Origin: Magnetospirillum sp. XM-1
GTDB taxonomy: Bacteria > Pseudomonadota > Alphaproteobacteria > Rhodospirillales > Magnetospirillaceae
Length of the DNA: 64,000 nt
Assembly (NCBI RefSeq): GCF_001511835.1
Contig: NZ_LN997848.1
Coordinates: forward strand, 3,314,001 to 3,378,000
Direction: 5' to 3'
In this document: positions 56,423 through 64,000 of the stretch, in pieces
Position numbering within the stretch: the first letter of the stretch is position 1
Layout: each line of letters begins with the position of its first letter
Program-made: the position numbers and the translations under genes
Notes under the pieces: model-generated
The model's input: only the letters and a program-made list of their open reading frames with translations
Databases searched by the model: none
What the model was told of the DNA's origin: nothing

Positions 56423-57283
56423 TTAGCGCACGCCCCGCTTGGCGCAGGCCTCGGCCAGGGCGCGCTGGTCCTCGCTCATCAGCGGCTCGTCGTTGAAGGT
56501 GAAGATGTTGCGCGCGATGTCGTACTTCACCGTGCCGACCTTCATGGTGGTGGAATCCAGCCCCTTGGCGGAAAGGTCGGCCAGGGTGCCCTCGGTCGCC
56601 ATGTTGGTGTCGGTGTATTTGTTCCTGAGCGTGGTGTCGTTGGATTGCAGCGTGGCGATGCTGGCGTTGTTGGCGGTGATGGCCGTATTCACCGAGGCGA
56701 TCTTGGAATTGATGGAGGTAAGATTGCTGTTGTAGGTGCTGTCGATGGTCGCCTGGCGGGCCGCCCGCACCTTCAAGAGGCCGGGATCGGTGGCGCCCGC
56801 GCCCCCGGTAATGGCGACGATCGCCGCCGTATCCGTGTTGTACTGGGTGGTCAGCGCCGTCTTCTGGCTGTTCAGGGTGGAAAGCTGGCTGGAAAGCGTC
56901 GTGCCCTGGGCCTGGGCGGTGGCGATGGCACTGGTGTTCGACGCCACGGCCGAGGCGGCCGCCGCCTTGTTCTTGTTGGCCGTCTTCGCCTTGTTGTAAG
57001 TCAGCGGATTGATGGTGAGGGGGATTTCCAGCACCTCGGGCAGCACCTTCTTGGCGAATTCGGCCTGCTTGGGGTCGGCGTCGGCCGGCACCACCGGCCT
57101 GCCCCGCACGTCTACGCCGGGCTTGTAGGCCACGTCGGCGGAGGGGGTGTGGCTGACCAGCCGCGAACAATCGGGCTTGGAAATGGTGATGACCATCGGC
57201 CCAGACGACGTGGACGCCGATTGCGCCATGGCGACGGGGGTGGCAAGCGAGAGAATTGCGGGCAGTATCAGGAAACGGCGCAT
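56423..57283 (-). CDS. Secreted coiled-coil protein of unknown function
   Basis: 286 residues with a signal peptide (cleavage near AMAQSA). The mature N-terminal part (~25-95) contains Pro and a cysteine; residues ~95-215 are Ser/Thr/Asn/Ala-rich heptad-like repeats (ASNTSAIATAQAQGTTLSSQ, LTSINSKIASVNTAITANN), a probable long coiled coil. The C-terminal ~60 residues (TVKYDIARNIFTFNDEPLMS ... CAKRGVR) are a small domain with a second cysteine. The composition resembles trimeric-coiled-coil or phage-tail-like proteins, but no homology is claimed. Confidence 0.7.
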   Translation of the reverse strand: MRRFLILPAILSLATPVAMAQSASTSSGPMVITISKPDCSRLVSHTPSADVAYKPGVDVRGRPVVPADADPKQAEFAKKVLPEVLEIPLTINPLTYNKAKTANKNKAAAASAVASNTSAIATAQAQGTTLSSQLSTLNSQKTALTTQYNTDTAAIVAITGGAGATDPGLLKVRAARQATIDSTYNSNLTSINSKIASVNTAITANNASIATLQSNDTTLRNKYTDTNMATEGTLADLSAKGLDSTTMKVGTVKYDIARNIFTFNDEPLMSEDQRALAEACAKRGVR

Positions 57284-57423
57284 GGCCTGGCTCCGAACGG
57301 CGGGACGGCGACACCACCACGATGCGCGCCTCGAAGCCCGGCATCAACACTTTCGCACCTCGCGACATTTACGTAATGTTCACAAAGAAATGGGGTGACG
57401 GCGGTCAGATTATTGCGTACACT

Positions 57424-57579
57424 GGCTTCAAGCTCGGAGAACGGGCAAGACATCCGATAACGGTTGCGCCAAAGCGGCTTGAGTGTCGGGAGGAACGTGT
57501 CCCAGGTCCGCCGAAAGGCCGAGGCCAGGAACGTAGGATGCGGCAGGATCGCCAAGGCGGTCCTGCCGTTTCCGTTTTT
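57424..57579 (+). ncRNA. Candidate plus-strand RNA ending at a terminator
   Basis: Between the divergent ends of two minus-strand genes, a possible promoter (GTGACG, 17 bases, TACACT at 57418-57423) leads to a good plus-strand terminator at 57541-57579. No minus-strand use of that terminator is possible because the T-run is on the other side. The ~150 nt between have no coding character. I compared it by eye with SRP, 6S and tmRNA cores and found no match. The remainder of 57284-57596 shows nothing else. Confidence 0.3.
57541..57579 (+). terminator. Intrinsic terminator, plus strand
   Basis: CGGCAGGA (57541-57548) / TCCTGCCG (57561-57568) with inner CGCC/GGCG pairing, followed by TTTCCGTTTTT. 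Confidence 0.6.
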
Positions 57580-57596
57580 GGGCCGCCTTTGCCGGA

Positions 57597-58400
57597 TCAG
57601 ACCGACAGACGCATCCGCAATTGCGCCAGTTCCGCCAGCAGCGGACCGAACACCGAATCCGGCGTCACCTGCCAGCGTGACAGGAAGTCGTTGCGCGCCC
57701 CCTCGTCCATGGCCTGGAGATCGCAGGACGCGAACAGGGCCTCGAAGATCTTCAGGAACTTGGCCGCGTCGAAATCGTCGGAGCACCGCTTGCCCGGCTT
57801 GGCCGCCACGAAGGCGCCGCCGCCCAGGGAGCGACTGCCCGGCGACGAGTTCATGACGATCAGCAGCCAGTCCATCCGCGCCTCGAACCGCCGGAAGGTC
57901 CGGGCGATGGACACCAGAATCCGCTCCCGGATCAGCAAGGCCTCGGAATGGCGGTAGAAGGCCTCCCAACGGGTGACGCCACCGTTTCCCGACGACACTT
58001 CGCCGGCGATGACGGCGCAGCGCTCCTGTATCTCGTCGAAGGCCTCCTCGCCCAGGATCATGCGCAGCGCCGCGAACAGCCGGCCGAGATGGGACCGGGT
58101 GATCCCCGAGGCGCGGTCGTCAAGCACATGGGCAAAGGTCTTGGTGACGATCCGGCCGATGTAATTGACGCGCTGGGAATCCACCTGGCGCAGAGCGAAC
58201 AGATCCTGGCAGGTTCGTTCGGCGCCGGCGTAAAGGTCATCGAGCAAGTCGCCGGCCCCGCCGACCGCATTGCAGGTCCGCCGGATGGCGTCCACGGACA
58301 CCTGACCGCCGACCGCCTGTTCCTCCAGCAAGCCGGCAAAAGCCCTGACGACGATTCCGGCCGTGCTGCGGCATCGCGCCCCTGGGTCGTTCTCAGACAT
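57597..58400 (-). CDS. Helical cytoplasmic protein of unknown function
   Basis: 267 residues, helix-rich, no signal or membrane span, three to five cysteines (e.g. RTCNAVG, RTCQDLF, ERCAVIAG). Not recognised. The middle includes RILVSIARTFRRFEARMDWLL, possibly a dimerising helix. It stands alone between a secreted coiled-coil gene and tag, with an AT-rich region upstream. The ATG at 58400 is supported by codon use more than by a clear ribosome site. Confidence 0.65.
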   Translation of the reverse strand: MSENDPGARCRSTAGIVVRAFAGLLEEQAVGGQVSVDAIRRTCNAVGGAGDLLDDLYAGAERTCQDLFALRQVDSQRVNYIGRIVTKTFAHVLDDRASGITRSHLGRLFAALRMILGEEAFDEIQERCAVIAGEVSSGNGGVTRWEAFYRHSEALLIRERILVSIARTFRRFEARMDWLLIVMNSSPGSRSLGGGAFVAAKPGKRCSDDFDAAKFLKIFEALFASCDLQAMDEGARNDFLSRWQVTPDSVFGPLLAELAQLRMRLSV

Positions 58401-58435
58401 CGTCTATCCCACCAGAAAAGCGCCTATCCCCGGTA

Positions 58436-58604
58436 GAACTATAAGCGATGCAAAGAAGCAACTCAATATCGAACAATGTTCATATTACCTTGGCAACCCG
58501 ATCAGAAACAGATCTCGGCTCCAGACTCACACTGCACACAATCAATGAACACCGTTTATCTTCAATAACAATCGGGATACATTTCATTAACAATCTGTTT
58601 GCTT
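58436..58604. other. AT-rich intergenic stretch
   Basis: About 170 bases of clearly lower GC than the surroundings, with runs such as CAATATCGAACAATGTT and TTCTATTTTGAATAG. No gene, terminator or strong repeat is seen. It may be a promoter-rich spacer for the 57597 gene or a remnant of inserted DNA. Confidence 0.4.
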
Positions 58605-59162
58605 CTATTTTGAATAGAAATCAGCCCCCACCCTCACCCATGGAACTTCGAGCGCATTCAGGCGAAGCCGCACCGGGCAATCCTCTCGATGGGAATTCGG
58701 CAGATAGCCGATGCTCATCAGGAATTCACCCACCACCTCTGCGCCCATGAAGACGAAATTCGCCTTGAACAGCTTGACCCAGCCATCCTTGATCAACGGA
58801 TGGTGGCGTTCGATCCAGGCGGCGAAGCTGCCTTCGCGCGCCCGCAGGGCCTGGAGGCGCCGCGCGTTCTCGATGATGGCCTCGAGCTTGCGGCGGTTGC
58901 GGATGATGCCGGGATCGGCCAGCAGGCGCTCCATTTCGGCCTCGCCGTAGGCCGCCACCTTGTCCACGTCGAAGCCGTCGAAGGCGGCGACCATGGCCGG
59001 ACGCTTCTTCAGAACGATCAGCCAGGACAGGCCCGCCTGGAAGATTTCCAGGCACAGGCGTTCGAACAGCGCCCGCTCGTCGGTGAGCGGGAAGCCGTAT
59101 TCCTGATCATGATAGGGACCGTGGACCGGATGGCCCGGCGCGACGTCGCAATACCAAGACAT
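58605..59162 (-). CDS. tag: DNA-3-methyladenine glycosylase I
   Basis: 185 residues from the ATG at 59162 (GAGGAG 6 bases upstream). Tag family: N-terminal WYCDVAPGHPVHGPYHDQEYGFPL (in part) with zinc-ligand Cys/His, LFERLCLEIFQAGLSW, LKKRPAMVAAFDGFD, and NRRKLEAIIENARR. It removes 3-methyladenine from DNA in base-excision repair. It stands in a run of minus-strand genes with mce upstream. Confidence 0.93.
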   Translation of the reverse strand: MSWYCDVAPGHPVHGPYHDQEYGFPLTDERALFERLCLEIFQAGLSWLIVLKKRPAMVAAFDGFDVDKVAAYGEAEMERLLADPGIIRNRRKLEAIIENARRLQALRAREGSFAAWIERHHPLIKDGWVKLFKANFVFMGAEVVGEFLMSIGYLPNSHREDCPVRLRLNALEVPWVRVGADFYSK

Positions 59163-59228
59163 TCGTTTCTCCTCGGCCACGCGGCCGCCCCGCCAACCCC
59201 GCGTGGCCGAGGAGGGTTGGAGCCTGGA

Positions 59229-59633
59229 TCAGGCCTGTTCCAGCTCGACCAGGGTGCCGTTGAAATCCTTGGGGTGCAGGAACAGAACCGGCTTGTCGTG
59301 GGCGCCGATCTTGGGCTCGCCATCGCCCAGCACGCGGGCGCCGGTGGCCCTCAGCTTGTCGCGGGCCGCCAGGATGTCCTCGACCTCGTAGCAGATGTGG
59401 TGGATGCCGCCCGAGGGGTTCTTGTCGAGGAAGCCGGCGATGGGCGACTTCTCCCCCAGGGGATGGAGCAGTTCCACCTTGGTGTTGGGCAGTTCCACGA
59501 AGACCACCGTCACGCCGTGGGCCGGCTGCGGCACCGGGGCGGACACCTTGGCGCCCAGCGTGTCGCGGTAGAGCGCGGTGGCGGCGGCCAGATCGGGCAC
59601 GGCGATGGCGACATGGTTCAACTTACCGATCAT
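59229..59633 (-). CDS. mce: Methylmalonyl-CoA epimerase
   Basis: 134 residues from the ATG at 59633 (GAGGA upstream). Two VOC-fold beta-alpha-beta modules; metal ligands expected at His in KLNHVAIAVPD, GGIHHICYEV and the Glu of GTLVELEQA. It racemises methylmalonyl-CoA so propionyl-CoA from valine, isoleucine and odd-chain acids can reach succinyl-CoA. This fits PrpE and HIBYL-CoA hydrolase in the window. Mutase genes are not present here. Confidence 0.92.
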   Translation of the reverse strand: MIGKLNHVAIAVPDLAAATALYRDTLGAKVSAPVPQPAHGVTVVFVELPNTKVELLHPLGEKSPIAGFLDKNPSGGIHHICYEVEDILAARDKLRATGARVLGDGEPKIGAHDKPVLFLHPKDFNGTLVELEQA

Positions 59634-59866
59634 CGGAATCCTCGTCCTTGATGAAGAATGCGTGTCAGCCACCTATAGCACGCTCCGCCGCGCCCTCCAA
59701 AGGCGATGCGGCCTTTGACTTGCCGCCCGCAGCGGGTTACGAAGAGGCAAGAGCGTTCGAAACGGAAAAGCGGGGGCGAAGCGCCTTGCCGGAACACGCC
59801 GCGAAGACCAAGCCCGTGGCCGGAAACAAATCCGGCGACCAGGACTATGCGCATATCGGCGACGTC

Positions 59867-62191
59867 ATGTCCGGCTGGTCCAAACTGGTCAACGGCATCG
59901 CCCTGGTCCTGATCCTCGGCGTGTCGGCCCTGTTCGTGGTGGTGATGGGCTCGCTGCCGCGCATCGACGGACGCCACCCGGTCAACGGCATCCAGCTGAA
60001 GACCACCATCACCCGCGATAGCGTCGGCATCCCCAAGATCGTCGCCGAAACGCGCCACGACGCCTATTTCGCCATGGGCTGGGTGCATGCCCAGGACCGC
60101 ATGTGGCAGTTGGAGGCGCAGCGGCGCCTGGGCGCCGGCCGCCTGGCCGAGGTGGTGGGCGAGGCCGGGTTGGCCAGCGACCGCTACATGCGCACGCTGG
60201 GCCTCTACCAGGCCGCCGAGCGCTCCCTGGGGGCGCTGTCCGAGCCCACCCGCTCGGCGCTGCAATCCTATGCCGACGGCATCAACGCCTGGATGGGCCA
60301 CAACATCCATCGCCTGCCCCCCGAATTCACCATCCTCGGCTTCCGGCCGGAACCGTGGACCCCTGCCGATTCCATGGTCTGGCAGAAGATCATGGCCATG
60401 ACGCTGACCGGCAACTGGCATGACGACATCCTGCGCGCCCAGCTGGCGCGGACCATGGAGCCTAAGCGCCTGGCCGAGCTGTTCCCCGCCTATCCCGCCG
60501 ACGCGCCGGTGACCCTGTCGGCCGAGGGCGGCAAGGCGCTGCTCGACGCCTTCCCCGAAACCATGCGCCCCACCCCGGCCTCCAATGTCTGGGTGGTGGG
60601 CGGTTCGCGCACCCGGTCGGGCAAGCCGCTGCTGGCCGGCGACCCCCATCTGGCCTTCCGCGCCCCCATCCTGTGGTATCTGGCCGAACTGGAGGCCCCC
60701 GACCTCAAGCTGGCCGGCGCCACGGTGCCGGGCCTGCCCTTCCATCTGATCGGCCATAACGGCCGCATCGCCTGGAGCTTCACCGCCACCCAGGCCGACA
60801 CCGTCGACCTGTTCGTCGAGAAGCTGGCCGGCGAGACCCACTACCGTGCCCCCGAAGGCAACCGCCCCTTCCTCACCCGCACCGAGACCATCAAGGTCAA
60901 GGGTATGGCGGACGTGGTGATGAATGTGCGCGAGACCCGCCACGGCCCGGTGGTGTCCGACCTGCTGGGCCAGGGCGTCGCCGGCAAGGACGAGGTGCTC
61001 GCCCTGGCCGCCACCGCGCTCAGCCACGGCGACACCAGCGTCCAGGCGCTCCACCTGCTCAATCAGGCCGGCGACTGGGCCGCCTTCAACAAGGCCGTCC
61101 GGGACGTGCAGGCGCCAGTGCTGAACATCGCCTATGCCGACACCACCGGCAATATCGGCTTCTTCACCGCCGGACGCATTCCCATCCGCAAGTCGGGCAA
61201 CGGCACCGTGCCGGCGCGGGGCTGGACCAACGAGGGCGACTGGACCGGCTGGGTGCCGGTGGCCAAGCTGCCCCAGAGCTTCAACCCCAAGTCCGGCGTG
61301 CTGGTCAACGCCAACAACAAGGTGGTGGGCGACAAGTACCCCTACCTGATTTCCGCCACCTGGTCCGAGGGCTACCGCGCCTCGCGCATCCGCGACCTGC
61401 TGGGCGAGCGCCGCGGCCTGGGCATAGAGGACATGATGGCCATCCAGGCCGATTCCGTGTCGCTGCAGGCCGTCGAGCTCAAGGAATTGCTGACCGGAAT
61501 CGAGTTCAAGGCCCTGCGTTCCCGCGACGTCGCCCACCGGCTGGCCGAGTGGGACGGCAAGGCCGACCGCGACAGGTCCGAGCCGCTGATCTTCGCCGCC
61601 TGGATCAACCGCCTGAACCGCGCCATCCTGGCCGACGAGTTGAAGGACTCGTTTGCGGCCTTCGAACGGGTTCGCCCCCAGGTACTGATGGATATCCTGA
61701 CCCGGCGGCGCCACTGGTGCGACGACGTCAACACCCCCGAGGCGGAAAGCTGCGACGAGCTGATCGAACGCAGCCTGGACCAGGCGCTCGCCGACCTGGA
61801 AGCCACCTGGGGCAAGGACATGAAGACCTGGCGCTGGGGCGCGGCCCACCCCGCCCGCTTCGAGCATCCCTTCCTGGGCAAGGTTCCCCTGCTGGGCGGC
61901 ATGGCCGACCTGTCCGTCCCCGCCGACGGCGACGATTTCACCGTGTCGCGCGCCGCCTACCGCGTCGAGCCGGGCGCCACCCGCTTTCCCCAGATCCACG
62001 GCGCCGGCCTGCGGGCGGTGTTCGACCTTTCCGACCTTGCCGACAGCCGCTTCGTCATCGCCACCGGCCAGTCGGGCAACCCGCTGTCGCGCCACTACGC
62101 CGACATGCTGCCGGCATGGAGCGTCAACCGCCTCTACCGCCTGGGACTGGACAGCAAGCGTTCGGTGCTGGTGCTGGAACGGGGACGGTAG
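59867..62191 (+). CDS. Penicillin acylase family Ntn-hydrolase
   Basis: 774 residues from the ATG at 59867; the open frame starts further upstream, so the true start is uncertain. An N-terminal membrane anchor or signal (KLVNGIALVLILGVSALFVV), an alpha-chain region (YFAMGWVHAQDRMWQLEAQR), and the autocatalytic serine heading the beta chain at about residue 242 (SNVWVVGGSRTRSGKPLLAG). RHGPVVSD-like TRHGPVVSDLLGQ is also conserved. The family cleaves amides such as beta-lactam side chains or acyl-homoserine lactones in the periplasm. Substrate unknown; quorum quenching is one option. Confidence 0.85.
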   Translation: MSGWSKLVNGIALVLILGVSALFVVVMGSLPRIDGRHPVNGIQLKTTITRDSVGIPKIVAETRHDAYFAMGWVHAQDRMWQLEAQRRLGAGRLAEVVGEAGLASDRYMRTLGLYQAAERSLGALSEPTRSALQSYADGINAWMGHNIHRLPPEFTILGFRPEPWTPADSMVWQKIMAMTLTGNWHDDILRAQLARTMEPKRLAELFPAYPADAPVTLSAEGGKALLDAFPETMRPTPASNVWVVGGSRTRSGKPLLAGDPHLAFRAPILWYLAELEAPDLKLAGATVPGLPFHLIGHNGRIAWSFTATQADTVDLFVEKLAGETHYRAPEGNRPFLTRTETIKVKGMADVVMNVRETRHGPVVSDLLGQGVAGKDEVLALAATALSHGDTSVQALHLLNQAGDWAAFNKAVRDVQAPVLNIAYADTTGNIGFFTAGRIPIRKSGNGTVPARGWTNEGDWTGWVPVAKLPQSFNPKSGVLVNANNKVVGDKYPYLISATWSEGYRASRIRDLLGERRGLGIEDMMAIQADSVSLQAVELKELLTGIEFKALRSRDVAHRLAEWDGKADRDRSEPLIFAAWINRLNRAILADELKDSFAAFERVRPQVLMDILTRRRHWCDDVNTPEAESCDELIERSLDQALADLEATWGKDMKTWRWGAAHPARFEHPFLGKVPLLGGMADLSVPADGDDFTVSRAAYRVEPGATRFPQIHGAGLRAVFDLSDLADSRFVIATGQSGNPLSRHYADMLPAWSVNRLYRLGLDSKRSVLVLERGR

Positions 62192-62195
62192 GGCC

Positions 62196-62699
62196 TTACA
62201 CCACGTCGGTGAGCGAGGACGCGGCCGGATCCATGTAGCTGCCGCGGAAGTAGACCAGCGGGTTGCCCCCTTCCTGGTGCTTCAGCTTCTCGACCTTGCC
62301 GATGAAGATCTGATGGTCGCCACCGTCGACGACGTTGACCAGCGAGCATTCCAGGCTGGCCAGGCACCCCGACAGAATGGGCACGCCGCTGTTCCAGGTG
62401 GTGGTGGGCACGCCCTGCCACTTGTCCTCGGAACGGCTGGCGAAGCGGATGGACAGGTCGCGCTGGCGCTCGGACAGGATGTTGATGGCGAAGTGGCCGA
62501 AGCCCTTGAACGCCTCGATGCTGGAGGTGGAATTGCCCAGGCAGAACAGCACCAGCGGCGGGTCCAGCGACAGGGACGAGAACGCGCTGACCGTGACCCC
62601 CACCGGCTCCCGAGATTGGGGGGTCAGGGTGGTGACCACCGTGACGCCGGAGGCGAAGCAGCCCAAAGTCTTGCGAAAGGAACGGGGGTCAAGGGACAT
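62196..62699 (-). CDS. Flavin reductase (FMN-binding split-barrel)
   Basis: 167 residues from the ATG at 62699. Flavin-reductase-like domain with FASGVTVVTTLTPQSREPVGVTVSAFSSLSLDPPLVLFCLG (in overlapping parts), GHFAINILSERQRDLS and the C-terminal ECSLVNVVDGGDHQIFIGKV. Such proteins supply reduced flavin to two-component monooxygenases. No oxygenase is adjacent, so the partner is unknown. It is convergent with the acylase gene (4 bases apart). Confidence 0.88.
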   Translation of the reverse strand: MSLDPRSFRKTLGCFASGVTVVTTLTPQSREPVGVTVSAFSSLSLDPPLVLFCLGNSTSSIEAFKGFGHFAINILSERQRDLSIRFASRSEDKWQGVPTTTWNSGVPILSGCLASLECSLVNVVDGGDHQIFIGKVEKLKHQEGGNPLVYFRGSYMDPAASSLTDVV

Positions 62700-62909
62700 G
62701 AACGGCTCGGTATCACTGGGGGCGGGATTCGAATTTAAAAGCCTTCCACCGCCCAGGTCAAATGCGCCATTACCCTTCTCGCGGAAAAAGAGACGCTTTT
62801 GATCACGAGAAGGCAGTTGACTCAAGACATGGAGGAGGAATTATAGCATTCTCCGTGGTAAGGAGATGATCTGCCCATCCCCCCTCGGGATGGCGTCCAG
62901 GGGAAGTGA

Positions 62910-63770
62910 ATGTTCGCAATCATCGGCATCGTCGTGACATTCGTCAGCGTCATCGGCGGTTATGCTGCACCCGGCGGCCATCTGGGCGTTCTGTTCCAGC
63001 CCTTCGAATGGCTGATCATCATCGGCGCGGCGGTCGGCTCGCTGCTGCTCGGCAACCCCAAATCCACCATCGTCGGCATCGGCAAGAATATCGGCCTGGT
63101 GTTCAAGGGCGCCCATCACGGCAAGGACGATTACATCGAATTGCTGTCGGTTCTGTACGCGGTGTTCAAGCTGGCCAAGACCAAGGGCGACCTGGCGCTG
63201 GAAAGCCACGTGGAAAAGCCCGATGAAAGCCCGCTGTTCGGCAAGTTCCCCAAGTTCAGCTCCGACCACCACACGCGGACGTTCTTCTGCGACTACCTGC
63301 GTCTGCTGACTCTCGGCACCAGCAACGCCCACGAGTTGGAATCCATCATCGACGGCGAGCTGGAAGCCCACCACAAGCACTATCACGAGATCGCCCACGC
63401 GGTGAACCTGATGGGCGACGCCATGCCGGCTCTGGGCATCGTGGCGGCGGTGCTGGGCGTCATTCACACCATGGGCTCCATCACCGAGCCGCCGGAAGTG
63501 CTGGGCCATCTGATCGGCGCGGCGCTGGTGGGCACCTTCTCGGGCGTGCTGATCTCCTACGCCTTCATCGCGCCCATCGCCCGCAACATGCAGATGTGCT
63601 TCGATTCCGACCATTATTATTTCCTGGCCATCAAGGCCGGGCTGCTGGGACACATGCAGGGCTACGCGCCGCAGGTGTCCATCGAATTCGCCCGCAAGAT
63701 CCTGCCCGACGAGCTGCGCCCGACCTTCCAGGAACTGGAAGAGACCGTCACCAACCTGCCGCCCGACTGA
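62910..63770 (+). CDS. motA: Flagellar motor stator protein MotA (set 2)
   Basis: 286 residues, the classic MotA length, ATG at 62910 with AGGGGAAG upstream. Four membrane spans (~1-22, ~33-52, ~170-190, ~200-222), the conserved proline in NLMGDAMPALGIVAAVLGVI, and acidic cytoplasmic residues. It forms the proton-conducting stator with MotB encoded 20 bases downstream. Distinct from the PomA-type MotA at 39207. Confidence 0.93.
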   Translation: MFAIIGIVVTFVSVIGGYAAPGGHLGVLFQPFEWLIIIGAAVGSLLLGNPKSTIVGIGKNIGLVFKGAHHGKDDYIELLSVLYAVFKLAKTKGDLALESHVEKPDESPLFGKFPKFSSDHHTRTFFCDYLRLLTLGTSNAHELESIIDGELEAHHKHYHEIAHAVNLMGDAMPALGIVAAVLGVIHTMGSITEPPEVLGHLIGAALVGTFSGVLISYAFIAPIARNMQMCFDSDHYYFLAIKAGLLGHMQGYAPQVSIEFARKILPDELRPTFQELEETVTNLPPD

Positions 63771-63789
63771 TCCATAGGAGCAGCTGGAC

Positions 63790-64000
63790 ATGGCGGAAGG
63801 CGGTCAGCAGATCATCATCAAACGGGTCAAGAAGGTGGCCGGCGGCGCCCATGGCGGCGCCTGGAAGGTGGCCTATGCCGACTTCGTGACCGCCATGATG
63901 GCCTTCTTCCTGCTGCTGTGGCTGCTCAACGCCGTCACCGAGGAGCAGCTGACCGGCGTGTCCAACTATTTCGCCCCCACCATGGCGTCGAAGAGCGCGT
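63790..64000 (+). CDS. motB: Flagellar motor protein MotB (set 2, truncated by window end)
   Basis: 70 residues visible, ATG at 63790 with AGGAG-type site. A Lys/Gly-rich cytoplasmic start (IIIKRVKKVAGGAHGGAWK), then the single membrane span with the proton-binding Asp31 (YADFVTAMMAFFLLLWLLN). Frame open at the window end. The FVTAMMAFFLLLWLLN form is typical of proton-driven MotB. Confidence 0.92.
   Translation, partial: MAEGGQQIIIKRVKKVAGGAHGGAWKVAYADFVTAMMAFFLLLWLLNAVTEEQLTGVSNYFAPTMASKSA

Noticed and set aside
56262..57368. Upstream in-frame extension of lolE
   Set aside because: It would overlap the secreted coiled-coil gene on the same strand and its residues are low-complexity; the LolE family start [20 protein letters not shown] is clear at 56261.
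57424..57579. SRP RNA, 6S RNA or tmRNA
   Set aside because: CCAGGTCCG looked SRP-like, but the GGAAGGAAGCAGC domain IV core is absent; no tmRNA or 6S hallmarks were found.

Overview
This is a GC-rich (roughly two-thirds G+C), densely packed chromosomal window. It looks like an alphaproteobacterium of the Rhodospirillales, and the gene set is most reminiscent of Magnetospirillum (an inference from gene content and style; no 16S or magnetosome gene is present). Supporting signs are a pyruvate dehydrogenase operon whose E1-beta carries its own lipoyl domain, a MaoC-phosphotransacetylase fusion beside acetate kinase, a HemB with aspartates in place of the zinc cysteines, and two flagellar stator loci. 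No rRNA, tRNA, CRISPR array or prophage was seen.

Layout. 1-2.5 kb: end of a branched-chain amino-acid ABC transporter (LivH, LivM), a Crp/Fnr regulator, and directly after it a perfect CRP-type operator and a candidate small RNA. 2.5-10.3 kb (minus strand): pdhA-pdhB-pdhC, two unknown genes, lpdA, lipA and a COQ10/RatA-type gene, with a PhaR-like operator upstream. 10.4-16.4 kb: outer-membrane efflux lipoprotein, MgtC-type membrane protein, CHASE/PAS histidine kinase, and an unknown protein. 16.5-21.3 kb: zinc homeostasis block (znuB, znuC, zur / Zur box / znuA, hisI, COG0523 GTPase) and a candidate sRNA. 21.4-26.4 kb: accessory region with a MITE-like element, a gene broken by an IS21-family insertion and two frameshifts, and repeat elements. 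26.4-39 kb: acyl-CoA/acetate metabolism (propionyl-CoA synthetase, ackA, MaoC-Pta, Pat-like acetyltransferase) with ubiX, phosphofructokinase and folate genes (folK, folB) between. 39.2-40.7 kb: first motA/motB pair. 40.7-41.1 kb: second MITE copy. 41.1-49.5 kb: 3-hydroxyisobutyryl-CoA hydrolase, O-acetylhomoserine sulfhydrylase, hemB, a secreted pentapeptide/SUMF pair, and an FkbM/GH17 surface-glycan pair. 49.5-58.4 kb: dnaE, tandem-HD protein, lolD/lolE and unknown genes. 58.6-64 kb: tag, methylmalonyl-CoA epimerase, penicillin-acylase family protein, flavin reductase, second motA and the start of motB.

How it fits together. Much of the window handles acetyl-CoA and propionyl-CoA: PDH makes acetyl-CoA, PrpE and AckA/Pta interconvert acids and acyl-CoAs, the Pat-like enzyme may acetylate such synthetases, and HIBYL-CoA hydrolase and methylmalonyl-CoA epimerase serve valine and propionate catabolism. 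A PhaR-like operator before pdhA would tie acetyl-CoA supply to polyhydroxybutyrate storage. The zinc block is organised around one strong Zur box.

The most unusual signals are these. (1) Two copies of an approximately 265-285 bp non-coding element with terminal inverted repeats are each inserted exactly in the 5-nt loop of an intergenic hairpin repeat, duplicating that loop. (2) A Crp-site/promoter/sRNA arrangement lies directly downstream of a Crp/Fnr gene. (3) A PhaR-like site precedes the PDH operon. (4) A Zur box heads a znuA-hisI-COG0523 run.
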